DNA of 64,000 nucleotides from Pirellulaceae bacterium (GTDB lineage Bacteria > Planctomycetota > Planctomycetia > Pirellulales > Pirellulaceae): positions 1 through 64,000 of the forward strand of contig JAQWSU010000033.1 of assembly GCA_029243025.1 (NCBI GenBank), read 5' to 3'. Both the position numbers and the translations under genes were made by a program. The notes under the pieces were generated by a model. It saw only the letters and a program-made list of their open reading frames with translations, was not told the origin of the DNA and ran no database searches. Shown in pieces: positions 44,701-52,792 of the stretch; the stretch's first letter is position 1; each line of letters opens with the position of its first letter.

Positions 44701-44901
44701 CGTTTCGTCTGGTCCGTGACAATGAAAGCAACGGTCCGAAAGAACGGGGAGCACGTCACGGCTGAAATCGATCTGCTCTTCTGCTGACGTGTTGGTCATC
44801 AGTCCGAGCACAGCCAAGAGTGGGACAATTCGGCGATAAGCTGAAATACACATGAGCAAGCAGGTGCGGCGACAGGTGGGTATTGAGGAAAGAAACGTCA
44901 T
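41788..44901 (-). CDS. PSCyt1-PSCyt2 (DUF1549)-beta-sandwich-PSD1 (DUF1553) protein (cassette 3)
   Basis: This 1,037-residue exported cytochrome has a hydrophobic leader (RRIVPLLAVLGLMTNTSAEE), the PSCyt1 heme motif CFHCH (58-62), DUF1549 (HPIDSFVVARLSKEG, SFDLIGLPPGLKELNA, MWWLDAARYSDTDGYQ, closing CSQCHAHKFDPI) and, at about 480-640, an inserted beta-rich module (IRLEVLPHESHTEGKLSRG, VKLQVRMKGQSQIRDVELAF, HVAVFALADPLLLQADEELIFVMLH, NIGRFRLAVTDQPG). DUF1553 follows with TARVVVNQLWQLCFGAGIVRT, TRYRLPSWMIRDAALQSSGLL and a final AYTVLTSLVFNLDEAITHE. An internal start at 44853 (MCISAYRR) gives a more standard signal peptide. The module has no obvious similarity to those of cassettes 1 and 2 beyond the fold type. 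Confidence 0.9.
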   Translation of the reverse strand: MTFLSSIPTCRRTCLLMCISAYRRIVPLLAVLGLMTNTSAEEQIDFSRDVLPVLSDRCFHCHGPDETQRQSDLRLDQAESAIELAAIVPSDPEASEMISRVTSSDPDLQMPPPDSNRKPLSEGEIATLRKWIAEGATWGRHWAFEKPRRPNLPNEEAHPIDSFVVARLSKEGLSLSERAPNETLYRRASFDLIGLPPGLKELNASRHDSSAQTYQEHIERLLKSPHFGERMAMWWLDAARYSDTDGYQADSTRTNWPWRDWVIQSFNENLPFDQFTIEQFAGDLLPDSTAEQQLATCFHRNHMTNGEGGRDPEESRVDYVRDRVNTTGSVWLGLTLGCSQCHAHKFDPISQNDYYSLTGFFNSIDEDGKAGGGAKPYLKYKSPHAQRMIDDAQQLVQRRTAVEERTKEQARREFSPWLVKQCEQVTSGFQPWTILDPRLQESTEGSVLTQEDNGVIQVRGPNPRQDDYRIIAPTTLARVTGIRLEVLPHESHTEGKLSRGVTGEFVLTDVKLQVRMKGQSQIRDVELAFAVADVEKTAKGRNYGNVRDTLDDDPRNGWTTETHDAQQSHVAVFALADPLLLQADEELIFVMLHRSTRGDANIGRFRLAVTDQPGNAVRSLSPMPLQELAKTVAKPTSISDGLRARLFEQFLTDHRGYQLAKSSLDRARNQLSNFQHAAKELNVMVLAERDSPRSTHVLERGVWDQKGDKVRPQVLASVLPWPQEEEQTRLDLAHWLVSRDNPLTARVVVNQLWQLCFGAGIVRTPEDFGLQGELPTHPQLLDWLAVELMDHDWDLQHILRLIVTSDTYCQSSHVTPELLELDPQNKLLGRATRYRLPSWMIRDAALQSSGLLNPVLGGPPVMPYQPDGVWAEMFMGRFRYQPSQGVAQHRRSLYAFWRRSAAPTFLFDSSQRRVCEVRPRRTNTPLHALTLLNDLSILEASRALARTALLTQPDTESRVAFIFTTIVSRKPTDNEEQILTRELSSAIEFYRAEPEEAKRFLQFGQPEQQTTNMPSELSAYTVLTSLVFNLDEAITHE

Positions 44902-45229
44902 TCATCGATGGAATTCACAGTTGCCCCGAAAAAGACAACCGTGATTGCCACACTACAACCCTAATCGAAACGGGCGTCCAAGTCATGCACCAACCGACCC
45001 CAGATTGGTACAATTTGACCACAGGCGGGGTAAGCCACTTTCTGCCTGCGGCTTTCGCTTCGCGTGGCGAACCATTCGATGCTATTTGGGGGAGAGATCG
45101 GCAGCGACGGCCCTCGGAGCTAATCTGGGCACTCACTCGACGGGAAGTTGTGACGAGATCTGACCGAACAGCAACTTCGCCCAGAATTCCGACCGATGCT
45201 TTCTGGGCGTGGAAACAGGCTTGAAAGAT
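44902..45229. other. Intergenic region between cassette 3 and the PEP-CTERM gene
   Basis: A plus-strand open frame at 44883-45224 has an unlikely composition and no ribosome-binding site, so I do not call it. The region should hold the promoter of the cassette 3 operon (minus strand). Confidence 0.4.
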
Positions 45230-45265
45230 AAAAAGCCTTCTTCCCAGAACCGGAAAGAAGGCTTT
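45230..45265 (-). terminator. Rho-independent terminator of the PEP-CTERM gene
   Basis: On the minus strand AAAGCCTTCTT, a 12-base loop and AAGAAGGCTTTTT form an 11-bp perfect stem ending in a T-tract, about 40 bases after the stop of the PEP-CTERM gene. Confidence 0.88.
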
Positions 45266-45303
45266 GTCTCGCAACCATTGAGGTCAACCAAGTCGCCCTG
45301 TCG

Positions 45304-46413
45304 TTATTTGCGATTTCGCGTCAGGGCAATCAGGCCGATCAGCAAAAGCACCAAGGAGGACGGTTCGGGAATAGCGACGGCCGGATTGGGCCCGCCTGGT
45401 CGCTCTCCGGCGTTATAGCCCGCGTTACCAAACGCTGTGACCAAATCACCCGAGTCAAACGTTTGGTCGCCATCCCAATCGCCTTGCTTCCAAGTTGCGG
45501 CTTCACCCGTTTCGTATTTTGCAAACGAAAATACGGTGACCAAGTCCGAACTGTTGAAAAGACCATCCAAATTGGCATCGCCCATCCAGGTGTTCTTAAA
45601 ATCATTTACCCAAACAACTCGGTCGGCTGTGTTTACAACACCGTCTTTATTGGCGTCGTAGCTCAGGTCCTGATTCACGATGCCTACAGAGGCCTGTAAG
45701 TCGAGATCACCTTCATCCAAGAAACCGTTGCTATTGTAGTCGCCCACTTTTCCAACCGGACCATCGGGAATCCGGAATGCGATTTCACCTAATCCGACAC
45801 GATCACCACCTGGGCCCCATCCGTTTTCGCCGGATCCGTCGCCTGGATCATCGAAGTAGTTGTCCGTGACCGTCATTTGGACATAGCGAGCCGTCACTTG
45901 TTGATCGAATTCAAAGCTACGGCGCTCAATCGCCAGGAATTCGTCGAACTCTTCGACGAGGAACGATGGGTTGTAGGTAATACCCGAGCCAAAACCACCA
46001 GTGCCTTCGGCGCTGGTGGCGAACAGTAACTCGAATTCTCGCGTCCCATTTGTGTTTCCGTCTTCGTAGCCCCAAGTGCTAATCTCATCAAGTAGGACGT
46101 CAGCACCTAAATCGAGTTGAATTACGGGCATCCCTACGCAATCAATGTAGTCGGCTGGATAACCACAATCTGCCGTCGTGACCCAATTCCCTTCGGCGCC
46201 CGAGCCGATTTTGTCATAGGGCTCTTCTTCTTCAAAACCATAACCGGGGCCTTGGATGAGATTAGATGCCGGCCAGTACTCGCCGCCAATATCATCGGGA
46301 TAGAAAACTTCGACAGACTCGAATTCGTCTGGGAACTCGTAAAATTCGTCAGCGAAGGCCTGCGACGTGCAGAAAGCACATAAAACACAAAACATCGTTA
46401 GGTGACGTATCAC
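45304..46413 (-). CDS. PEP-CTERM sorting-domain protein with dockerin/EF-hand-like repeats
   Basis: The product (369 residues from GTG 46413) has a signal peptide (MFCVLCAFCTSQAFA), an acidic discoidin-like domain (YWPASNLIQGPGYGFEE, VIQLDLGADVLLDEISTWG, ARYVQMTVTDNYF) and four calcium-binding-like repeats: GDYNSNGFLDEGDLD, YDANKDGVVNTADR, GDANLDGLFNSSDL and GDWDGDQTFDSGDL. It ends with a canonical PEP-CTERM tail, IPEPSSLVLLLIGLIALTRNRK. PEP-CTERM proteins are processed by an exosortase and often reach the surface or the exopolysaccharide layer. The GTG start is supported by AAGGAG seven bases upstream, itself preceded by a run of nine C on the coding strand. The longer frame to 46509 would bury the signal peptide. 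Confidence 0.9.
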   Translation of the reverse strand: MIRHLTMFCVLCAFCTSQAFADEFYEFPDEFESVEVFYPDDIGGEYWPASNLIQGPGYGFEEEEPYDKIGSGAEGNWVTTADCGYPADYIDCVGMPVIQLDLGADVLLDEISTWGYEDGNTNGTREFELLFATSAEGTGGFGSGITYNPSFLVEEFDEFLAIERRSFEFDQQVTARYVQMTVTDNYFDDPGDGSGENGWGPGGDRVGLGEIAFRIPDGPVGKVGDYNSNGFLDEGDLDLQASVGIVNQDLSYDANKDGVVNTADRVVWVNDFKNTWMGDANLDGLFNSSDLVTVFSFAKYETGEAATWKQGDWDGDQTFDSGDLVTAFGNAGYNAGERPGGPNPAVAIPEPSSLVLLLIGLIALTRNRK

Positions 46414-46607
46414 TGGCAAACTCCTTGGGGGGGGGATTATTTCTGGATAACTCCCTACTTTGCCGGTTTTTCTTGATTTGTCAATTCGCAAAGTGAAGAC
46501 GGCCATCAAAAACGATCAAAAAGGGATTTGCGTCGGCGGGCAGCCTGGCGGTGTAAAGTATCTGAAACGAGAAAACGCCTGGCATTCTTGCGTTCCATCG
46601 CTTTCCG

Positions 46608-49600
46608 CTAATCGACAACATCAGCGTTTAACATCGGATGGGCTAGCCGCTGGTAGTGCGATTCATGAGCAGAAACGGGATGGGTCGATCGCCTTCCATC
46701 CGGCCAGCAAATTTGAACTTGGCTCGGACGTTGGCTCCAATAGAGTCGCGATGGAAGTTGTGTGAGATAGCCTTCGCCCGCTCCGACAACCCGCATGGCG
46801 AGCGCGCCGTCCTCGTAGATCGCAGTGACATGCGCTCCGATACCATCTTCATTGCCGCGAGGTCCAAGTAATTGAAGCACATAGGGTGACTTTGAGCTGG
46901 GCGGCGATTGTGCAAAACAGCGGGGTGAACCGTCATTGAGGGTCACGACCAGATCTTGCCAACCATCGTGATTGATATCGACTGCTGCCGCGGCCTTAGC
47001 GTCCTCTGGAATCACAATTCCGCTCTGATCAGGCCAGACGCTCGTGTATCCCTCGGTTGATTGAAATTCCAGAAGTGTTCCAACGGCACCATTCATACGT
47101 CCCGTTTCTCGTTGGGGACTGTAGAAGTTTTGAGCAACAAACAAACTGGGATAGGACTTCCCGGTTTCCAGGAATACGGCGCCAAACGCCGGCGCAGTTT
47201 GGGCCATTGGAGGAAGTGAACGCGTTTCGAAATGACCATCGCCGTCATTCAACAAAAGGCAACTCGCCAGCACTGTCACCTTCAATTGGAGTGCGTCATC
47301 AAGGTTCGTTTGTGAATAAATGTCCTCAAGCGTCGCACTCGCGAAGCTATGGTAGGAGTCGAACCGCTCGCGAAGAACCGGCATGGCATTACTCGAACAG
47401 CTACGACCGCGAATTGGCAGAAGTGCCGAATCCGTGGACTTGGCCTCTACGATCCGTGTTTTACCGCTTCCATCAAAGTCATGAAAGAAGATCATTTGGG
47501 GATGATCTGGCGAGGGGTGGTACTTCGTGTTATGTCCGAAATTGCTGGCAATTAGATCCAGGTCACCATCCGCGTCAACGTCAGAGACGGCCAAGCCGTT
47601 CCACCAGCCCAGTAAGTTGGCCAAGCCAGCCTCCTGGCTATGATCTTGGAGCGTCCCCTGCTGGTTTAAGTACAACTGTATCGGGCCGTATTCGCTCGCT
47701 GTGATCAAGTCACACCAACCATCTGAATTCACGTCACACCAAAGAGCCGAGGTAACCATTCCAGCCTCGAGTAAGTCGGCACACCGTTGCTGTGTTTCGT
47801 CTTGAAATTTCCCCTGATGATTGACGAGCAGTCGGCTGGGAGAGCTCAAAGGATATTGCCCGGGCAACACGCGACTACCAACGAATAAGTCCAGATCACC
47901 GTCACGGTCAAAGTCATTCGCAGTGACAGGCCCACCACTCTCACGTAGGTCTGGCAAACGGTCGTTCGCCAATTTCCAGACGACCGTGTTGTCAGCGGCC
48001 AGCCCTTGGTTGAGATAAAGCCGATCCCTTAACCGTTCGTCTTGCTGGCCCGCCTCAACACCTCCGCTGACCACAAAGAGGTCTCGGTCACCATCCGCAT
48101 CGACATCGATGAATAGGCACCCCATATCTTCAGCGGCCGCATCCGCCGCAAAGATGCGTGTGTCGGGCGCCGTAAAGCCGCCTGCCCCATCAGCAAGCAG
48201 CAATTGTCCCGACTGCCCGGCTGCTCCACCCAAGAACAGATCGACAAGGTCGTCACCATTCACGTCCGCCCAGGCCATTCCAGGCCCCAACTGGGAGAGT
48301 TTGTTGGGTAGCAGCGGTTGCTGGACATAATCATCAAAGGGACGCTCGACGTGTTGAGCTTTTGCCAAGGTATCACTCTGTTCAGAAAATGCATCCGCTT
48401 GATCGTTCCTAGCAAGGGGTTCGCCTTGGGGAGAATCCTCTTCGACCACGGTAATCAACTGATTGGCGGCAACATCGGTAAGCGTCTGCACCGATCCGCT
48501 CGGCCATTGGATGGTGATTTCGGGAACGACCTCTTGCGCACCAAGTCCGAAATAGACGTAAGGGTCGTTGGACGACATGTATCCGTTGTGGGGATTGAAC
48601 CATCGCATCTGTCGACCGCACCGGATGACTGCACCATATCCTTGGGAATTACTTTGACGACCTCGAAGAGCTAGTTTCAAGCGATTTGCCGACGCGGGTG
48701 ACCCATTACGATAGACGGAAGGCATCGCGTCGAAATTATTCACAATCAGATCAAGGTCGCCATCGTTGTCCAAGTCTCCAAAAGCCGCTCCAAAACTGAT
48801 CCCCAATAAATCAACACCCCACTCTTTGGAAACGTTCTTGAATTTGACTTGATCTCGCTCGCTGGATTGATTGCGGAACGCGAGATTCTTTTCTTTCAGG
48901 ATCGGCGCTTTGTACCAAGCAAGAGGATCTTTTCTTCCTGATTGTTTGAGCCTTAAATTAAAATCACTATCGAGATAATCCCGTGTGAAGCCGTTGGTCA
49001 TGAAGGCATCTTCAAACCCATCATTGTCCAAGTCGGCCAGTTTCACCGACCAAGTCCAATCAGAATTTGCCAGCCCTGCCGCTTGGGCGATCTCGAGAAA
49101 GCGATTTGTCCCGGTGTTCAAAAAGAGCGCATTTCGCATGTGCTGACGCGGCTCGGTCCAATCCAGGAACCATGCAAGGGCATCCATGTTCCCCATCGAC
49201 ATTTTTTGCCGGTAATGCGATGTACCCGCCATATCAGTCGCGAGCAAGTCCAAGCGGCCATCACGATTGATATCAGCAAAGGCTGCTCCCATGGTAAACC
49301 AAGGGGTGCTTGGCAACGCCGACTGCGTGTTGTCAGTAAAGGTGCCATCCCCGTTATTTAAATAGAACCGATCGGGGTCAGTAAAATCATTGGCCACATA
49401 CAAATCGGGCCAGCCGTCGCTGTTTGCGTCCCACCAAGTGACATCCAAGCCGTGATAGTATCCGGCAAGCTTCGCCGATCGGGAGACGTCGGCAAAACGC
49501 AACGCCCCTGTCTCCTTCAACAAATTCTTAAACAGATGGTCCGCTTGGCCTGCCTTGAAAAACTTCTGCTCACCAGTTGGAAGCGTGAGGACACCCACCT

Positions 49601-50348
49601 CCTCAAGATAGTCGGGCGCCACACGGTAATTACCACGTCTGCCCAAATACTTGACCTCTTTCTCTGTTTTAGGCTCGATGCGATTTGTCGTGAGATATCC
49701 ATCCAGATCGCCGTCATTGTCGAAATCAGCCCAAGCCATTTTCACGCTCGCTCCGCGAAAATCGAGACCGATTTGTTTTGCAACTTCGCGAAACTTCCCC
49801 GATCCTTCATTAAGAAATACGAGGTTAGGTGACTGATAGCTGCAAACTACCAAATCCAAACGATGGTCCTGATTTAAATCCACCCAAGCAGCTCCAGTGG
49901 TCCAGTGATCCTCACAAGATAGACCTGCTGATTGCGTACTGTTTTCGAATTTAAAATCACCCAAGTTTCGGTACAACTGCAAGCCACCATGCGGACGTGT
50001 CAGCAAGACGTCAGTCAGGCCATCACCGTCATAGTCACCCATGCAAACACCGCCGCCTGTAAAACCGGTTTTCAATAACAATTGCTCATAGCGACTGCTT
50101 GGTTTCCACTCATGGCGAAAATCGATTCCTAAGGACGCCGCATCCAAACTTTCCATCAGCTTTTGGGGTGCCGATGCAGCAGGCGTCATGAGGCGGCTGG
50201 CAGAGGTGAGGGGATCGGGTGCGGGGCTAGATTCACGCTGACATCCAAATGCCAACAATACCAGTGACACCCATGCCACCCGAAAGGTGCTAGGCGTGAT
50301 CGTCCCAGACCTATAGAAGTCAGGCAGAACCGAATGAATTGAATTCAT
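46608..50348 (-). CDS. FG-GAP/VCBS repeat and ASPIC/UnbV domain lipoprotein
   Basis: A 1,246-residue lipoprotein from ATG 50348. The leader ends LVLLAFGC, so Cys36 would be lipidated. The mature protein contains at least 13 FG-GAP/VCBS repeats with D-x-D-x-D-G calcium loops, for example GDYDGDGLTDVLL, DFDNDGDLDGYL, DINRDGRLDLLA, DLDNDGDLDLIV, DVDADGDRDLFV and DINHDGWQDLVV. They are arranged as two beta-propeller-like sets, each followed by an ASPIC/UnbV domain (KLALRGRQSNSQGYGAVI...ITIQWPSGSVQTL and LLGPRGNEDGIGAHV...VQICWPDGRRS). This is a common large planctomycete/Bacteroidetes surface protein of unknown ligand. It lies between a PEP-CTERM gene and a PEP-CTERM fragment on the same strand. 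Confidence 0.92.
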   Translation of the reverse strand: MNSIHSVLPDFYRSGTITPSTFRVAWVSLVLLAFGCQRESSPAPDPLTSASRLMTPAASAPQKLMESLDAASLGIDFRHEWKPSSRYEQLLLKTGFTGGGVCMGDYDGDGLTDVLLTRPHGGLQLYRNLGDFKFENSTQSAGLSCEDHWTTGAAWVDLNQDHRLDLVVCSYQSPNLVFLNEGSGKFREVAKQIGLDFRGASVKMAWADFDNDGDLDGYLTTNRIEPKTEKEVKYLGRRGNYRVAPDYLEEVGVLTLPTGEQKFFKAGQADHLFKNLLKETGALRFADVSRSAKLAGYYHGLDVTWWDANSDGWPDLYVANDFTDPDRFYLNNGDGTFTDNTQSALPSTPWFTMGAAFADINRDGRLDLLATDMAGTSHYRQKMSMGNMDALAWFLDWTEPRQHMRNALFLNTGTNRFLEIAQAAGLANSDWTWSVKLADLDNDGFEDAFMTNGFTRDYLDSDFNLRLKQSGRKDPLAWYKAPILKEKNLAFRNQSSERDQVKFKNVSKEWGVDLLGISFGAAFGDLDNDGDLDLIVNNFDAMPSVYRNGSPASANRLKLALRGRQSNSQGYGAVIRCGRQMRWFNPHNGYMSSNDPYVYFGLGAQEVVPEITIQWPSGSVQTLTDVAANQLITVVEEDSPQGEPLARNDQADAFSEQSDTLAKAQHVERPFDDYVQQPLLPNKLSQLGPGMAWADVNGDDLVDLFLGGAAGQSGQLLLADGAGGFTAPDTRIFAADAAAEDMGCLFIDVDADGDRDLFVVSGGVEAGQQDERLRDRLYLNQGLAADNTVVWKLANDRLPDLRESGGPVTANDFDRDGDLDLFVGSRVLPGQYPLSSPSRLLVNHQGKFQDETQQRCADLLEAGMVTSALWCDVNSDGWCDLITASEYGPIQLYLNQQGTLQDHSQEAGLANLLGWWNGLAVSDVDADGDLDLIASNFGHNTKYHPSPDHPQMIFFHDFDGSGKTRIVEAKSTDSALLPIRGRSCSSNAMPVLRERFDSYHSFASATLEDIYSQTNLDDALQLKVTVLASCLLLNDGDGHFETRSLPPMAQTAPAFGAVFLETGKSYPSLFVAQNFYSPQRETGRMNGAVGTLLEFQSTEGYTSVWPDQSGIVIPEDAKAAAAVDINHDGWQDLVVTLNDGSPRCFAQSPPSSKSPYVLQLLGPRGNEDGIGAHVTAIYEDGALAMRVVGAGEGYLTQLPSRLYWSQRPSQVQICWPDGRRSTHPVSAHESHYQRLAHPMLNADVVD

Positions 50349-50485
50349 AACGAAAACAGCAGGCAGGACGCGAGCCAAAACGGGCGACGAACGACGGATC
50401 AGCACCCATTGTAACCGCTGAATTGATTCCGGGGAGAAAGTCCCGTCGATCCCCGTGGAAAGGAGAATTAGCTTGGCGAATGAAT

Positions 50486-50516
50486 AAAAAAGGGCAAGCC
50501 GTTTCCTGGCTTGCCC
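50486..50516 (-). terminator. Rho-independent terminator after the PEP-CTERM fragment
   Basis: On the minus strand GGGCAAGCC, a 7-base loop and GGCTTGCCC form a perfect 9-bp stem followed by TTTTTT. It closes the truncated PEP-CTERM gene and separates it from the lipoprotein gene. Confidence 0.9.
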
Positions 50517-50544
50517 TGAATACTCACCTCTTTTCGCTAGATTC

Positions 50545-50748
50545 TTATTTACGGCGACGCAAACCAAGTAAGCCGACGACCGCCGTGATCAACAACAAGA
50601 CGGAACTCGGTTCGGGTACCACCTGGAAAGCAATTTCACCCAAACCAACACGATCGCCACCCGGCGCCCCTCCGGCACTGCCATCGCCAGGAGCTACAAA
50701 GAAATTGTCTTCGGCCACAAATTCAACGTAAACGGAATTCAATGTCAA
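50545..50748 (-). pseudogene. 5'-truncated PEP-CTERM protein gene
   Basis: Only the C-terminus of a PEP-CTERM protein is present: SVYVEFVAEDNFFVAPGDGS, PGGDRVGLGEIAFQ and the sorting tail VPEPSSVLLLITAVVGLLGLRRRK. The block GGDRVGLGEIAF is identical to the one in the intact gene at 45.3-46.4 kb, where it is preceded by the matching YVQMTVTDNYFDDPGDGS. Upstream the frame reaches a TAG after about 14 further codons without an ATG, a signal peptide or the discoidin head. Only weak TTG starts exist. The gene has therefore lost its 5' part, probably by a deletion or recombination after duplication, while its terminator is intact. Confidence 0.8.
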
Positions 50749-51088
50749 TCTGCGAAGCCTGGGGAAGCCGGGGCTTTCCGGTCCCTATATTCAAAGAGCT
50801 TATCAACCGACTTTGCCTCCGCGCAACGGCTAAGATCGAGGAGTATCCGCTCCTGAATGCAGCAGATCGTCGCTTGGACCGGATTTCGTATTCCGAATAA
50901 TCGAATTCAAGGCTAAAACATCTGGACTTTTAAATTCACGGCTAAATTCACCGCCCAGAGCCTTATTTCGGATCAACTCAAGGCAGGTGAGGCCGAGACG
51001 ACCTCTTTCGGAGGCGGTAGACGATTGGGAGCGTTTGCGGTGGGTGTAGAACGTCTAAGATTCTTTGCGGAATAAACCGGGGCTCGTG
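50749..51088. other. 340-bp intergenic region
   Basis: Between the truncated PEP-CTERM gene (minus) and the nucleotide kinase gene (plus). No coding or RNA pattern is visible; lost 5' sequence of the PEP-CTERM gene is not found here. Confidence 0.4.
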
Positions 51089-52300
51089 ATGGACGACGAC
51101 AACAAGAAACTTCAAGCAACTCCGCAATCGAGCGAGAAGCTAGAAGTAAAGGATGCACAGGTGATTTTCGCCAGTGTCTGGAATGAACTTGAGACCGAAT
51201 TCGGCCACGAAAATCTGCGATTTTCGAAAGAACTGATTCTGCTCGGAGGAGCTCCTGGAGCGGGAAAAGGCACGAATACCGGTTTCATTATGAAAGCGCG
51301 TGATCTGACCTGCGAGCCGATCGTGGTGAGTTCCCTGCTAAACAGTCCGGAGGCGAAGCAGATCAAAGAAACGGGGGGAATGGTCGGTGATCGAGAGGTC
51401 GTTCGACTCGTGTTCAAGCAACTCTTAGACGAAGATTACCGTGACGGTTGCGTTCTCGATGGTTTTCCACGGACGAGAGTTCAAGTCGAATGTTTGAAAC
51501 TGTTGGTTCAGAAGATGAATCAGCTCTACCGAGAATATTATGATACGACTTTGGCGATCAACTTTCGCAAACCAACGATTCACGTCATGGTCTTGTTCGT
51601 TGACGAACAAACCAGCGTGGAACGTCAGCTGAAACGCGGACGAGAGGTCGCCAAATGGAATTTGAGAGCTGACGGAGAAGGTCTTCCACTGCGAGAGGAG
51701 CGGGCCACCGATCAAAGCCCAGACGCAGCCCGTCAACGCTATCGAGTCTTCAAAGAAAAGACATGGGAAGCATTACAGTCGCTGCGTGCCGTTTATCACT
51801 ATCACTTCGTGAATGCTCAAGGCACGATTGAAGACGTTGAGCGGAATATCCGCAAGGAACTTGATTATCAATCGACGTTAGAGCTCGACCCGCGTACCTA
51901 TGATGCGGTCCGGCGACTTCCCCTAGCCTCAGATCTGGTAATGCATGCGAGACAAGAACTTGTCAAGCGCATGGATGGTTATGAGCTTGAGAATCGAAAA
52001 CTGTTTCACCGCGTTATACAACTCATCGAAGATCGATTTATGCCGATCGTGAAACGCCACGCCATACCAGGCATGGCGATCGTAAACTCAGAAGACAATC
52101 TGCTGCAAAATCCTCTCGCGTTGACGATGGTTATCGACATTTTCGCAGAACGAGGATATCGCGCTGTGGCAAATGTCAATTACGATGAAGTCCCAGAACA
52201 CCTGGATCTGCAGACAGGAAGGATCACCTGTTCCAGTAAAAAGGTCTACCGATTCCAAATTCGTTTTGCCGGTTCAGAAATTCGCCGTGGTGGGGCCTGA
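51089..52300 (+). CDS. Adenylate-kinase-like nucleoside monophosphate kinase with C-terminal extension
   Basis: The protein (403 residues from ATG 51089) begins with a polar 45-residue segment and then the adenylate kinase P-loop ILLGGAPGAGKGTNTGFIM. GCVLDGFPRTRVQVECL is the conserved D-G-F-P-R-T block, and VMVLFVDEQTSVERQLKRGRE corresponds to the region before the LID. A short LID (LREERATDQSPDAARQRYRVFKEK) lacks the zinc cysteines. From about residue 235 an extension of some 170 residues (LDPRTYDAVRRLPLASDLV...PGMAIVNSEDNLLQNPLA...YRFQIRFAGSEIRRGG) has no family I know. Normal adenylate kinases end near residue 220. Substrate could be AMP or another nucleotide; the extension may be regulatory. 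Confidence 0.8.
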   Translation: MDDDNKKLQATPQSSEKLEVKDAQVIFASVWNELETEFGHENLRFSKELILLGGAPGAGKGTNTGFIMKARDLTCEPIVVSSLLNSPEAKQIKETGGMVGDREVVRLVFKQLLDEDYRDGCVLDGFPRTRVQVECLKLLVQKMNQLYREYYDTTLAINFRKPTIHVMVLFVDEQTSVERQLKRGREVAKWNLRADGEGLPLREERATDQSPDAARQRYRVFKEKTWEALQSLRAVYHYHFVNAQGTIEDVERNIRKELDYQSTLELDPRTYDAVRRLPLASDLVMHARQELVKRMDGYELENRKLFHRVIQLIEDRFMPIVKRHAIPGMAIVNSEDNLLQNPLALTMVIDIFAERGYRAVANVNYDEVPEHLDLQTGRITCSSKKVYRFQIRFAGSEIRRGGA

Positions 52301-52792
52301 TTCGGGGGGGCGTGGGTTTCGAAATCCACAGCCCAAGACTCGACGTGTCCGACCTCCGATCGGAAGATCGCCCAAAGCTGTCGCGCCATGCCACGGTTGA
52401 TTACAGTCTCGAACTCGCGGAAACCGACGTGTCCCGGTTTCTCCCAATCGGACCCACTTGTTGAGCGTTCGAATCCGCCGATTGGTCTGACTTCATTCTA
52501 GAGATTTTGACATGGGGGCTGCAGCGACACTTGTCATGTCGAGCGTCGAATACCTCGTCACGATTCCCTTTTATGCACAACCTGACGTGACGTCAGCAGC
52601 AGGGCTCTGAGTTTAGGTGGTTCAATCTGGCGGAAAGAGCCGAAGAAACGTCCAGAGAACTCCTTTGAGTAAGGTTGTCATTTGCTCTAATTTGTGTCAT
52701 TCTCTCAACAGCGTAAACGCAGCTTTTGGCACCGACGATCTTCGCAGCGCAAAGGTAATGAGAAGGCCGACTTACAGTTTAGAAAGTTCCTG
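52301..52792. other. 490-bp intergenic region
   Basis: Upstream of the glycosyltransferase. The in-frame extension of that gene back to 52694 is basic and not protein-like, so I treat it as non-coding. No RNA gene or terminator is clear. Confidence 0.4.

Noticed and set aside
44883-45224. Plus-strand open frame of 113 codons
   Set aside because: Residue composition is not protein-like, no ribosome-binding site is present, and it overlaps the start of the cassette 3 cytochrome gene.
47057-47704. 215-codon plus-strand frame inside the FG-GAP lipoprotein gene
   Set aside because: It is the antisense shadow of a clearly real gene with regular calcium-loop repeats.
52440-52500. tRNA-like T-arm (GTTCGAATCC)
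   Set aside because: No matching acceptor stem, D-arm or anticodon arm could be found at the right spacing.
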